From assembly GCA_934131055.1 (NCBI GenBank), contig CAKOZB010000002.1, forward strand, positions 1 through 24,838: a stretch of 24,838 nucleotides of DNA. The letters are read 5' to 3'. Below are positions 1 to 7,830 of this stretch, piece after piece. The notes below the pieces were generated by a model that searched no databases, had not been told where the DNA came from, and saw nothing but the letters and a program-made list of their open reading frames with translations. The stretch comes from an uncultured Clostridia bacterium. Lineage in GTDB: Bacteria > Bacillota > Clostridia > TANB77 > CAG-508. A program made the translations under genes and the position numbers. Each line of letters starts with the position of its first letter. Positions within the stretch are counted from its first letter, which is position 1.

Positions 1-913
1 TTATTATATCTTGCAAATGATTTTTCGCAGTTTGTACTCGTTCGTTTTCTGCATTTATTGTATTTTTTTGATTTGTCAGTTCATTTATTTTAGCAATATT
101 ATCTTTTCTATTTTTTTCTCTTATCTCAAGTCTATTCTTTGTTTCTTCTTCATTCTTCATAGAATTTTGAAGTTCTTGTAAAATCTGTTTCTGCTGTTCT
201 AATTCTTTTAGTTCAGATAAAATTTGTTCTTTTTCCGCATCTATTTCATATTTTCTACTTCTGTATCTTTCTGTTTCAACTATTTTATTGTTTATTTCAA
301 CAATTTCTTTTTCTATTATATTTACAGGTTTTTGGCTAGTTTTATTTGTTCCAATTTCGTCTCTTATTTTTTCTTGTAATTTTATTAATGCTTTTTTATA
401 AGACACGTTATCTTCACCAGTTCCAGCTAAATTGGCTATTTTTTGTATTAGCATGTTTTGATTTTTCTCATCTAGTCGTACTTCTTCTTGTGTTGAAACA
501 ACTGTTGATAAATACATTTGTTTATCTATTCCCATTTGTTCTATAAAAAATTTGCTGCCATCTTTTTTGTCTGTTTCAAACCTATCCGATATATCTTCTA
601 ATTTATCATTATATATTTTAGGATTTTTCTTGTTAAAATCTCTGAATATCTCGTATTTTTCTCCATTTTCAAGTTTATAAGATATTCTTCCAGAGAATTC
701 GTTACTATTCCATGGTTTGTATTTTTCATAGTCCGAAAGAGCTTTTCCATCTTTGTTTCTTGATATTCCATAAAAAATGCTAATTATATAGTTTAATAGT
801 GTTGATTTTCCACTCTCGTTTGCTCCATGAATTATGTTTATGCCTTCTTCTAAATTTATGTCTTTGTTTTCTATGTTTCCATATGCATTAACTTTTATAT
901 TTTTTATCTTCAA
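1..913 (-). CDS. YhaN/SbcC-type AAA ATPase, N-terminal part (cut by window edge)
   Basis: The frame stays open for 304 codons from a TTG start at 913 to the window edge, so the C-terminal part is missing. The TTG is chosen because GAGGTG lies 7 bases upstream and the first residues, MKIKNIKVNAYGN, are the usual opening of this family. A Walker A motif, GANESGKST, lies near residue 36, followed by a coiled-coil region rich in Glu, Lys and Gln from about residue 180 onward. Proteins of this type are SMC/Rad50-like ATPases that work with an SbcD-like nuclease in DNA end processing. The gene begins 13 bases after the nuclease gene, so the two are one operon. YhaN is preferred over SbcC because of the start sequence and the YhaO-like partner; the distinction is not certain. 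Confidence 0.85.
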   Translation of the reverse strand, partial: MKIKNIKVNAYGNIENKDINLEEGINIIHGANESGKSTLLNYIISIFYGISRNKDGKALSDYEKYKPWNSNEFSGRISYKLENGEKYEIFRDFNKKNPKIYNDKLEDISDRFETDKKDGSKFFIEQMGIDKQMYLSTVVSTQEEVRLDEKNQNMLIQKIANLAGTGEDNVSYKKALIKLQEKIRDEIGTNKTSQKPVNIIEKEIVEINNKIVETERYRSRKYEIDAEKEQILSELKELEQQKQILQELQNSMKNEEETKNRLEIREKNRKDNIAKINELTNQKNTINAENERVQTAKNHLQDII

Positions 914-926
914 ATTTTTTCACCTC

Positions 927-2006
927 TTATTTACTAAGTACGTCCATTCCTATATCAAATGCACTTATTAATCGATTTTTTTCTTGTTCATCTTCTGTGT
1001 TTTGTATCTTTTCTAGAATTCTTTTTGCGAATAATCCTTTCAAACTTACTTGACTTGCTATTTCTTCAATTTCATATTTTGCTTGTGTGTGATTTCTTAT
1101 TCTTATAATATTTTCAATGTTTATCAACTCTAAAATTTTATTTTCATCAATATTAAAACTGCATTTGCCGACTAAAATTATTTTATAAAATTTATTATCA
1201 TCAAATTGTGTATTATTTATTTTTTCTATTAATTCTTCTTCTGAATTTATTTCACTCGTATCTAAACTGTATTCAGCGAATGTTTTTGCAGATGTTTTAA
1301 TAAATTTTAGTTTTAATTCTTTATTTTCCTCGTCTATATTTCCTGCTATAAATCCTCTGTCTCCTAGTTCATCAAAACCAAGTGAAATAGGTGAACCTGG
1401 ATATACGATATTTTTTCCTACATAATCAGGCTTGTGTATATGACCTAGTGCAACATAATCAAAGCCTAGCTCTCTTAGTTCTCTTGTTGTTAAAGGATTA
1501 TACTCTCTATTTTCTTCTGTACCACTATCAAGACTTCCATGTGTTATTAAAATATTTATTTTTTGCTTATTTTTTATATGTATTTGATTACATTCGCTAG
1601 GCATGTAAAAATCATTAAATCCATAACCATATATGTCCACATTTTCATCTTCTACTACTTCTATTTCATTAGTAAATATGTGTACATTTTCATTCCATTT
1701 AAATTGTTTATAAAATGAATTTTTTATGTAAGGATCATGGTTTCCTGGTGTTATAAATATTTTTGTATTTGGAATTTCAGTAAGCAATTGGTTTACATAT
1801 TCTATGGTGCTTTTCTTTATGTAATCTTGTTCATATAGGTCACCCGCAATAAAAAAATATGGAATATTATTTGCTTTTATGTATTCCACCATCTCTTTCA
1901 TTACTTTCCTTTGTTCTAATCTTCTCTCTTGTGCAAACTTTCCCTTTCCTGCTAATGTTGCAAAAGGACTATCAAAATGTATATCTGCTGTATGTATAAA
2001 TTTCAT
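927..2006 (-). CDS. SbcD/YhaO-family metallophosphoesterase DNA nuclease
   Basis: This 359-residue protein carries the full calcineurin-like phosphoesterase motif set: DIH at residues 8-10, GDLYEQD with Asp56, GNHD at 88-91, His156 in ITHGS, and GHIH at 188-191. These residues bind the two Mn ions in Mre11/SbcD nucleases. The family cleaves DNA ends and hairpins in complex with an SMC-like ATPase, here the gene 13 bases downstream. The C-terminal third (about 240-359) is Glu/Lys-rich and would be the ATPase-binding part. The ATG at 2006 is preceded by GAGAGGAAAG. Length and start fit the YhaO branch better than classical SbcD. A good sigma-A-type promoter lies at 2082-2110. Confidence 0.9.
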   Translation of the reverse strand: MKFIHTADIHFDSPFATLAGKGKFAQERRLEQRKVMKEMVEYIKANNIPYFFIAGDLYEQDYIKKSTIEYVNQLLTEIPNTKIFITPGNHDPYIKNSFYKQFKWNENVHIFTNEIEVVEDENVDIYGYGFNDFYMPSECNQIHIKNKQKINILITHGSLDSGTEENREYNPLTTRELRELGFDYVALGHIHKPDYVGKNIVYPGSPISLGFDELGDRGFIAGNIDEENKELKLKFIKTSAKTFAEYSLDTSEINSEEELIEKINNTQFDDNKFYKIILVGKCSFNIDENKILELINIENIIRIRNHTQAKYEIEEIASQVSLKGLFAKRILEKIQNTEDEQEKNRLISAFDIGMDVLSK

Positions 2007-2081
2007 AATTAATCACTTTCCTCTCTCAAGGTCATAAAAAATTAGATAGAATGTATATCCAATTTTTCAACTCACACTAAT

Positions 2082-2110
2082 TTTATACCATAACCTCTAA
2101 ATTAAGTCAA
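2082..2110 (-). promoter_or_regulatory. Promoter of the yhaO-yhaN operon
   Basis: On the minus strand TTGACT (2105-2110) and TATAAA (2082-2087) are separated by 17 bases, a near-consensus housekeeping promoter. It lies about 75 bases upstream of the nuclease start codon and downstream of the terminator that closes the coupling-ATPase cassette. Confidence 0.7.
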
Positions 2111-2158
2111 TAGTTTTTAAAACATTTGTTCTCTAATTTGTAAGACATTTTTCGACAC

Positions 2159-2188
2159 AAAAAAGCACTAAATTTAATTAGTGCTTTT
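2159..2188 (-). terminator. Rho-independent terminator after the coupling-ATPase gene
   Basis: An 11-bp perfect stem (AAAAGCACTAA with TTAGTGCTTTT) encloses a 6-base loop. Read on the minus strand it ends in a run of six U. It starts 11 bases past the stop codon of the VirD4-like gene. Confidence 0.8.
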
Positions 2189-2199
2189 AATAAAAATTA

Positions 2200-4212
2200 T
2201 TAGTTATCTTTCTTGCTAGTATCTACCGAACCAAATAATTCGTCAAATTTTGCTTCTAGCTCTTCTTGTAAATCTTTTGAAAATAATTCGTCTTCTCTAG
2301 TATTATCTTCCATTGGAAGCACTGGTGCTTCTTCCTGTTTTTTTGCACTCTCACCCGCTTTTGGTTGAGCCTGTGGTGTTGGAGGTGTTATTGGCTTTAC
2401 ATCATCTTCAAATAAGTCATCCAAAGATTCAACTTTTAAATCTTGTTCCGGCTTATCTGTTGCATCTGTATAAGGATTTTGTGGATTAAATTTTCTCCAT
2501 TCTCCCCTTACTCCAGAATCAAAGTTGTTATGGTCTAATCTATTCTGATTTAATCTTCTGTTCATATTTTGATTTCTAAAATAGTAAAACTTATTTGCTT
2601 TTATTGGTTTTAAACCTTTTTCAAATATTATACATAACTCATTGTCCATTCTTCTTAACTCGTCTGGTGTCATTAGAGCTCTTCCCATTATTTGATCAGA
2701 TGTACTATAACCTTGTTTTGAAAAATTTTTATCTCTATTTGTAGATTTTGTGTCCCTTGCAATTGTTGTTTCTCCTAATTGCTTTGAGAAATATTCAACT
2801 GTTTTAAATGAGTTACTTCCTAAGAATACGTGTGTATCACAGTTACCCATTATAGTCTCGTATGATTTTTCATAAACTGCTTCTAACTGATCTAAATTCT
2901 GCAATATAACACTAAATGAAATTCCTCTACTTCTACTTGTTGATATTTTTTTATCAAAGTCTGGTATTTGACCAATGTTTGCAAACTCATCTAATATAAA
3001 ATATGTGCGTTCTTTTAATTTTCCACCATTCATATCAGCATAATTATACAACTGTTGTATCATTTGTGCAAAGAATATTGTTAATAAAAAATTATACGCT
3101 GTATGAGTATCTGAAGAAATTACATATACTGCTGTTTTATGGTTTGCTATATCTTCAAAATTTATTGTATTTGTTGAAGTTACATTTGCAATTTCTTGTG
3201 AATCGAATTTCCCAAGTTTAGATTGCAAAGTACTTAATATTGAACTGTATGTTTTTTCTGAACCTGCAACAACTTCTACAGATTGGAAGTTTGTTCTAGC
3301 CGGATGACTTAATGGCAATTCACTCATTAATTCCCTTAATAAATTTGTTCCATTACTACTAGCTGCCGCTCTAACCATTTCTGCACATGATGTTAAGTTT
3401 ATTTCTTCTTTTGGCCTTTTCTCTAATAAATAATATATTAAAGATTTTAACAGCATTTCTGCGTTATTATCCCAGAAAGGGTCAGAACCTTTTCCATCCG
3501 AGTCTTGACCTTTTATAATTGTGTTTGCGATTACGTCTACATCAATCTCGCTTTGTATGTGCATTAATGGGTTATATCCATCACTATTTTCCGGATTAAC
3601 AAGGTTTAAAACTTTTATGTCATATCCATTTGCTTTTAAATAACCTGCCGTCTTGTCATACAATTCGCCTTTAGGGTCTGTAAATACATATGACCCCAAC
3701 ATCTGATATGCGTTTGGAATTGAATATGATGCTGATTTACCAGAACCAGAACCACCTACTACCAATACATTTACGTTTCCTAATTTATCTAATGGCAAAT
3801 AATTATCTTCAGCAAGGATTATACCTTTATTTTTATTTAAAATTTTGTATTGTTCTCCACCTTCACACCAGTCACTAGAACCATTTTCTATATCTTCATA
3901 ATTGTTCTTTGGTTTTGACTTAATGATTCCAATTGCAGTAACAACTAGACACAAAATTGTAAGCCATAATGTTCCTTTTCCGAAGGCACTTACTGCTCCA
4001 GCACTTCCAATTCTAGTTATTGCTGTAAAACTAGAAACTTCTTTTCCTAAATTTTCTATAAAAAAAGCCAAGTCGAATTTGCCCTGCACAGAACTTTCTG
4101 CTATTGCAACCGACATAGGCGCAATCAATACTATCTCTAGTACAATCCAAAGTACTAGAAATAGTATTAAATATTTTTTATTCTTTTCAAAAGCTTTTTT
4201 CATTTTATTCAT
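2200..4212 (-). CDS. VirD4/TraG-family type IV coupling ATPase, orphan
   Basis: The 670-residue protein has two N-terminal membrane segments (about 14-38 and 82-97), Walker A GGSGSGKS at 153-160, Walker B YFILDE at 404-409 followed by FANIGQIPDF, and the conserved GISFSVILQNLDQL stretch at 430-443. These are hallmarks of hexameric T4SS coupling proteins, which recruit DNA or protein substrates to a type IV secretion channel at the inner membrane. The C-terminal ~110 residues are an acidic, proline-containing tail, a likely substrate- or partner-binding extension. AAAGGTG precedes the ATG at 4212; a second in-frame ATG lies three codons later. It is the last gene of a three-gene operon. No relaxase, VirB4 or other T4SS gene is present in the window, so its substrate and channel are unknown. 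Confidence 0.9.
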   Translation of the reverse strand: MNKMKKAFEKNKKYLILFLVLWIVLEIVLIAPMSVAIAESSVQGKFDLAFFIENLGKEVSSFTAITRIGSAGAVSAFGKGTLWLTILCLVVTAIGIIKSKPKNNYEDIENGSSDWCEGGEQYKILNKNKGIILAEDNYLPLDKLGNVNVLVVGGSGSGKSASYSIPNAYQMLGSYVFTDPKGELYDKTAGYLKANGYDIKVLNLVNPENSDGYNPLMHIQSEIDVDVIANTIIKGQDSDGKGSDPFWDNNAEMLLKSLIYYLLEKRPKEEINLTSCAEMVRAAASSNGTNLLRELMSELPLSHPARTNFQSVEVVAGSEKTYSSILSTLQSKLGKFDSQEIANVTSTNTINFEDIANHKTAVYVISSDTHTAYNFLLTIFFAQMIQQLYNYADMNGGKLKERTYFILDEFANIGQIPDFDKKISTSRSRGISFSVILQNLDQLEAVYEKSYETIMGNCDTHVFLGSNSFKTVEYFSKQLGETTIARDTKSTNRDKNFSKQGYSTSDQIMGRALMTPDELRRMDNELCIIFEKGLKPIKANKFYYFRNQNMNRRLNQNRLDHNNFDSGVRGEWRKFNPQNPYTDATDKPEQDLKVESLDDLFEDDVKPITPPTPQAQPKAGESAKKQEEAPVLPMEDNTREDELFSKDLQEELEAKFDELFGSVDTSKKDN

Positions 4213-4228
4213 ATGTTCTTCACCTTTA

Positions 4229-4459
4229 TTATTTTTCTTCTCTCTCTATAGCTTTTTTAACACTCTGTTCTCTCTCTTCTTGCAATGCAATTCTAATGCT
4301 ACGATTTGGATCTTTAAGCTCTTTTAAATAGTCGCTTAGTAATTTCATTTCTTTTGGTGGAATATCAAAATTTTTTTCTCTTTCATTTAAATATAATGTT
4401 CCACAACCCAAATCATATTCTGAACCTCCATTTGTAGATTCTTTTACTTCTTCACTCAT
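4229..4459 (-). CDS. Small acidic protein of unknown function, coupling-ATPase cassette
   Basis: This 76-residue protein is not recognised. It is highly charged, has no membrane segment or signal peptide, and ends in a Glu/Arg/Lys-rich helix. The middle contains a CGTLYLNERE stretch and IPPKEMKLLSDYLK, probably helical. A strong AAGGGGGAT ribosome-binding site precedes the ATG and overlaps the end of the preceding gene; the gap is 12 bases. The gap to the coupling ATPase downstream is 16 bases, so all three are co-transcribed. A role as an accessory or substrate adaptor of the ATPase is inference from position alone. Confidence 0.75.
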   Translation of the reverse strand: MSEEVKESTNGGSEYDLGCGTLYLNEREKNFDIPPKEMKLLSDYLKELKDPNRSIRIALQEEREQSVKKAIEREEK

Positions 4460-4471
4460 TTAAGATCCCCC

Positions 4472-4993
4472 TTAATTATTTTTTTCTCTTACTTCAAAAA
4501 CAAAATAAGACTTATATGGTTTCAATTTACATTGTCCTCTAACTTCATTTGTATCTTTATCAAAATAAACTACTGGTTTTACTTCTTCTGTTGTTTCAGG
4601 ATCTATTATTGTAATAGGTCTTTGAAAGTTTGGCGTATATTTTACATCTTTATATTCTGTTTCTTGTTCAGAATATATCGTATCAAATTTTACAGGAACA
4701 GGTCTTTTTGAAATTCTAACTTCATCTTTATTTAGTAATCCCATGTTAACAACAACTCTATCTTGTCCAAAAGATAGAATTATTAATTGGTTTCCTTCAT
4801 CTTTAGGTGCATCAACAAAAAAAGTTTTTCTTTTATTTAGCCCTACTAATTCTTCTCTACATTTTAGTCTCTCCAATGTAAATTTTGGTGTATTTTCTTC
4901 CATCAAACCTTCTGTTTTATTAATTTGATAAATTACTGTGTTTACATTTTGTGGATCTGTTATACTAAAATGTTTTCCCTGTACTTGGTCCAT
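4472..4993 (-). CDS. Unknown 173-residue protein, first gene of the coupling-ATPase cassette
   Basis: This soluble-looking protein of 173 residues is not recognised. It has no signal peptide or membrane helix, and alternating hydrophobic stretches such as QLIILSFGQDRVVVNMGLL (about 87-105) suggest a mainly beta fold. AGAGGTG lies upstream of the ATG at 4993. The gene sits about 60 bases after a consensus promoter at 5053-5081 and heads the operon that includes the VirD4-like ATPase. The conserved placement suggests a partner or substrate of the ATPase, but no motif supports a specific function. Confidence 0.75.
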   Translation of the reverse strand: MDQVQGKHFSITDPQNVNTVIYQINKTEGLMEENTPKFTLERLKCREELVGLNKRKTFFVDAPKDEGNQLIILSFGQDRVVVNMGLLNKDEVRISKRPVPVKFDTIYSEQETEYKDVKYTPNFQRPITIIDPETTEEVKPVVYFDKDTNEVRGQCKLKPYKSYFVFEVREKNN

Positions 4994-5052
4994 ATATTAC
5001 ACCTCTTTCTATATGAAACTTCTTCCATATTTTTTCTTCTGCATACTCTTAT

Positions 5053-5081
5053 ATTATAACTTGTTTTAAAGAATATGTCAA
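5053..5081 (-). promoter_or_regulatory. Consensus promoter of the coupling-ATPase cassette
   Basis: On the minus strand TTGACA (5076-5081) and TATAAT (5053-5058) are both perfect and separated by 17 bases. This is the strongest promoter sequence in the left half of the window and implies constitutive sigma-A transcription of the three-gene cassette, unless an operator not visible here overrides it. Confidence 0.8.
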
Positions 5082-5111
5082 TATTTTTATGTTACCTTTT
5101 TATGTGTTGTT

Positions 5112-6017
5112 TTATATTTCACGTGGATTAAATTTTGAAACTTTCTTTAATTGCCTATAAATTTCCTTTTCTTTTTCGGATATATTCTTAGGTATCATTA
5201 TTTTTATTTTTATAATAAATTTTCCTCTTCCGCCTTTATTGTCTTTATATCCTTTATTTTCTATGCAGATTTCTTCGCCTGTCTCTATTCCTTGTGGTAT
5301 ATAAACTCCAATAGTTTCGTCTATTGCGTTAACTTCTACTTTTGCACCTAAAACTGCTTCCCAAGGGCTTATGTTTAGCTCTGTATAAATGTCAGAGCCA
5401 ACTAATTTGTATTGTTTGTCCTCTGCAACATTTATTTTTATTAATAAGTCTCCATTTTTTCCACCATTTTCACCGGGTTTTCCTTGACCTATTAATCTAA
5501 CTTTTTCTCCGTTTCTAATTCCGGCAGGAATATTTATTTCAAAGTTTTTCATTTTACCATTAATTGTACGTAGAGAAATTTTCTTGGTTTGACCAAAAAA
5601 GCCTTCATATATTGTTATTGGTATTTCGGTTTCAACATCTTCACCTTGAACTGGTACTTTTGATTTTCTTTGTTTTGCTGGTTCTTTTTCATCATTATTG
5701 TGGTTTAGCCCAAATAATACGTTTAAAATTTCACTTCTTGTAGCTGTCTTTTTTGCTTCTTGTTGTTTTGCAACTTTGTTCTTTTTTCTTCCTATACGAG
5801 AATACCACATTCTATCATATTTTCTTCTTGTATTTGCATCAGATAAATTCTTATACGCTTCGTTTATATCTTTCAAACGCTCTTCATATCTGTTATCTCC
5901 AGCATTTAAGTCTGGATGATATTTTTTTGCTTGTTCTCTATATGCTATTTTTATTTCTTCTACACTAACTTTATTTGTTTCTAATCCTAGTATTTTGTAA
6001 TAGTCTTTGAAAATCAT
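5112..6017 (-). CDS. DnaJ-type co-chaperone without zinc finger (CbpA-like)
   Basis: The N-terminal ~70 residues are a J domain with HPD at 34-36, which stimulates the ATPase of DnaK/Hsp70. A charged linker (about 75-125) follows. The rest is a DnaJ C-terminal substrate-binding region with typical pieces such as IPAGIRNGEKVRLIGQGKPG. The CxxCxGxG zinc-binding repeats and the Gly/Phe-rich linker of classical DnaJ are absent, so this is a type II J protein like CbpA rather than the main DnaJ. The ATG at 6017 follows GGGGGGAT. It is monocistronic by position, with an extended -10 promoter just upstream. No clear terminator is seen after it. Confidence 0.85.
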   Translation of the reverse strand: MIFKDYYKILGLETNKVSVEEIKIAYREQAKKYHPDLNAGDNRYEERLKDINEAYKNLSDANTRRKYDRMWYSRIGRKKNKVAKQQEAKKTATRSEILNVLFGLNHNNDEKEPAKQRKSKVPVQGEDVETEIPITIYEGFFGQTKKISLRTINGKMKNFEINIPAGIRNGEKVRLIGQGKPGENGGKNGDLLIKINVAEDKQYKLVGSDIYTELNISPWEAVLGAKVEVNAIDETIGVYIPQGIETGEEICIENKGYKDNKGGRGKFIIKIKIMIPKNISEKEKEIYRQLKKVSKFNPREI

Positions 6018-6046
6018 TTGATATCCCCCCGCCTCATGGTGTTTGC

Positions 6047-6055
6047 ATTATATCA
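6047..6055 (-). promoter_or_regulatory. Extended -10 promoter of the J-protein gene
   Basis: Minus-strand TGATATAAT is an extended -10 element, 30 bases upstream of the start codon. No good -35 is found at 16-18 bases, which fits extended -10 promoters. Confidence 0.55.
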
Positions 6056-6137
6056 TACTTTGTTGAGGTTTAAAAGGTTTTTAGCAACATTTATTACAGT
6101 TTTTTTACAAAAGTTTCTAATTTGTTTCAAAATTTTT

Positions 6138-6710
6138 TTACATTCTTTCCATTAGTAATTTATTTCTTGTTTTGACTATTGTTGGATGCATTAGCTTTTC
6201 TTTTTTTACTAGCTTTTCAATACTTGCATCTATTATAAACAAAACGGCTCCATCTAAATCTTTTCTTGCAAGTTCACGTTCAGCATCTAAATCAAATTTC
6301 TCCGATTTTCTGTTTCTTTCTATTTTATCTGACACGTATATTATTTTTGCTAGCTCGTCCATGTTCGGACTTGTTTCTGTGTGATATTCTATTGCTTTTT
6401 GTATTTGCTCGCTTACATCATATAGCGTTTTTGCAATGTGTGCACCTATTTTTCCATGTAATAATGAAACATTAATTTTTTCTACATCATCAATTGCTAT
6501 ATTATTTTTTTCAACATATTCTAAACTTTCCTCTTTTGTCATTTCCTTTGCTATATCATGAAGTAACCCTGCAATTCTGGCACTCTCAACATTTACATTG
6601 TATACTTTAGCAAGCTCTTCTGCCATTTCCATTACTCCTAATGAATGTATGTATCTGTATTCAGTTAAATTTTCTTTTAGATCACTTTTTATTCTTTCAA
6701 TTAGTTCCAT
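6138..6710 (-). CDS. yqeK: YqeK-type HD-domain diadenosine tetraphosphatase
   Basis: The ATG at 6710 is chosen over an upstream TTG at 6737 because AAGGG lies 7 bases before it; this gives 190 residues. HD-superfamily metal ligands are visible: His22 in YIHSLGV, His51-Asp52 in LLHDIAK, His85, His110 and Asp128 in YVSDKIE. YqeK enzymes are symmetrical Ap4A hydrolases that yield two ADP and affect stress and biofilm behaviour. In Bacillus yqeK sits with nadD; here it follows ddl by 49 bases and is probably part of the murF-ddl operon. No nadD is present next to it. Confidence 0.88.
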   Translation of the reverse strand: MELIERIKSDLKENLTEYRYIHSLGVMEMAEELAKVYNVNVESARIAGLLHDIAKEMTKEESLEYVEKNNIAIDDVEKINVSLLHGKIGAHIAKTLYDVSEQIQKAIEYHTETSPNMDELAKIIYVSDKIERNRKSEKFDLDAERELARKDLDGAVLFIIDASIEKLVKKEKLMHPTIVKTRNKLLMERM

Positions 6711-6742
6711 TTTCTTTTCCCTTCTTTTCAGCACCAATCAAG

Positions 6743-6776
6743 TTGAACAAGAACAAATTTTATAGTTCTTGTTCAA
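6743..6776 (-). repeat. 12-bp perfect inverted repeat spanning the ddl stop codon
   Basis: TTGAACAAGAAC (6743-6754) and GTTCTTGTTCAA (6765-6776) flank a 10-base loop that contains the ddl stop codon. The last codons of ddl form one arm. There is no U run after it on the minus strand, so it is not a standard terminator; it may stabilise the upstream mRNA or slow ribosomes or polymerase before yqeK. Confidence 0.7.
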
Positions 6777-7812
6777 TCAATCTATCTAGCAATTCTGAGT
6801 ATGTCAATCCACAATTTTCCCACAATTTTGGGTACATGCTTATGTTTGTGAAACCTGGCATTGTGTTTATTTCATTTAAGTAAATTTCATCTGTTTCTTT
6901 ATCTACAAAGAAATCGACCCTTGCCAAACCACTTCCTTTTACTGCTTTAAATGCTTTTATTGCAGTTTCTCTTATTTTTTCTGAAATCTCTTTTGAAACG
7001 TCTGCCGGAATTATTGTTTTAGACTCTGCATTTTTATATTTTGAATCATAATCATAAAATTCGTCTGCTGATAAAATTTGACCCACACAACTTGCTTCTA
7101 CATTGTCTATTCCAAGTACAGCACATTCAATCTCTTTTCCATTTATTCCTTGTTCAATTAATATTTCAGTGTCATATTTTGCTGCTTCTTGTATACTATT
7201 TTTTAGTTCTTCATCATTTTCAGCTTTACTTACACCTACTGATGAACCAGAATTTGATGGTTTTACGAACACTGGATATTTTAATTTTTTATTTACTATG
7301 TCGCATATTCCTTCTAGATTTGTTGAAATATTATTTAATTCTTCGTCTACATATGTATAGCCATTTTTAGCGTTTATAACAACTGCTTTTGCTTGATTTA
7401 TATGTGCTTTTTCGAATATCATTTTTGCATATACTTTATCCATACAAATTCCAGAAGCTAGTACTTTACATCCAACATATGGAACTTTTAGCAATTCTAA
7501 TAAACCTTGAATAGTTCCATCTTCCCCATACAAGCCATGTAGAACTGGAAAGATTATATCTTGTTTCTTTAATATTTCAAACTCATTTGATATTTTCTCT
7601 AGTTCTTTAGGCTGTTCTCCTATTTCAAATATTTCTATATCTTGTACTGGCTTCATATAATGAAACCATTCTCCTTTTTTTGATATATAAATAGGATAAA
7701 TTTCATATTTTTCTTTATTTAAATTTTTTATTACAGAGCTGCCAGACACAACAGATACATCGTGCTCTGTAGATTGCCCGCCAAATATTACTCCAACTTT
7801 TATTTTTTCCAT
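6760..7812 (-). CDS. ddl: D-alanine--D-alanine ligase
   Basis: The 350-residue protein is a full-length ATP-grasp ligase that joins two D-Ala for peptidoglycan precursors. Seen in order: GVIFGGQSTEHDVSVVSG at the N-terminus, HGLYGEDGTIQGLLE, the ATP-grasp core with KPSNSGSSVGVSK, and EINTMPGFTNISMYPKLWE at the C-terminus. The EFYDYDSKY loop is the D-Ala-D-Ala type and differs from D-Ala-D-lactate (VanA-like) ligases, so this is the normal cell-wall enzyme, not a resistance ligase. GAGGAG precedes the ATG. It lies 18 bases after murF, whose enzyme uses the D-Ala-D-Ala product directly. Confidence 0.96.
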   Translation of the reverse strand: MEKIKVGVIFGGQSTEHDVSVVSGSSVIKNLNKEKYEIYPIYISKKGEWFHYMKPVQDIEIFEIGEQPKELEKISNEFEILKKQDIIFPVLHGLYGEDGTIQGLLELLKVPYVGCKVLASGICMDKVYAKMIFEKAHINQAKAVVINAKNGYTYVDEELNNISTNLEGICDIVNKKLKYPVFVKPSNSGSSVGVSKAENDEELKNSIQEAAKYDTEILIEQGINGKEIECAVLGIDNVEASCVGQILSADEFYDYDSKYKNAESKTIIPADVSKEISEKIRETAIKAFKAVKGSGLARVDFFVDKETDEIYLNEINTMPGFTNISMYPKLWENCGLTYSELLDRLIEQEL

Positions 7813-7830
7813 AGTTTTCTCTCCTCGTTT

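Noticed and set aside
3902..4327. Open frame of 141 codons on the plus strand
   Set aside because: It lies opposite the coupling ATPase and its small neighbour, lacks a ribosome-binding site, and its Phe/Leu/Ile-rich composition is what the complement of a Lys/Glu-rich gene gives.
2200..4993. Integrative conjugative element or prophage
   Set aside because: Only a coupling ATPase is present; no integrase, relaxase, direct-repeat ends or base-composition change mark an element within the window.
6711..6737. TTG start for YqeK nine codons upstream
   Set aside because: The extra residues (VLKRREKK) arise from translating the ribosome-binding site; the ATG at 6710 has correct AAGGG spacing.
6760..7812. 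Vancomycin-resistance-type ligase
   Set aside because: The EFYDYDSKY loop and gene context (murF) fit ordinary D-Ala-D-Ala ligase, and no vanH or vanX neighbours are present.
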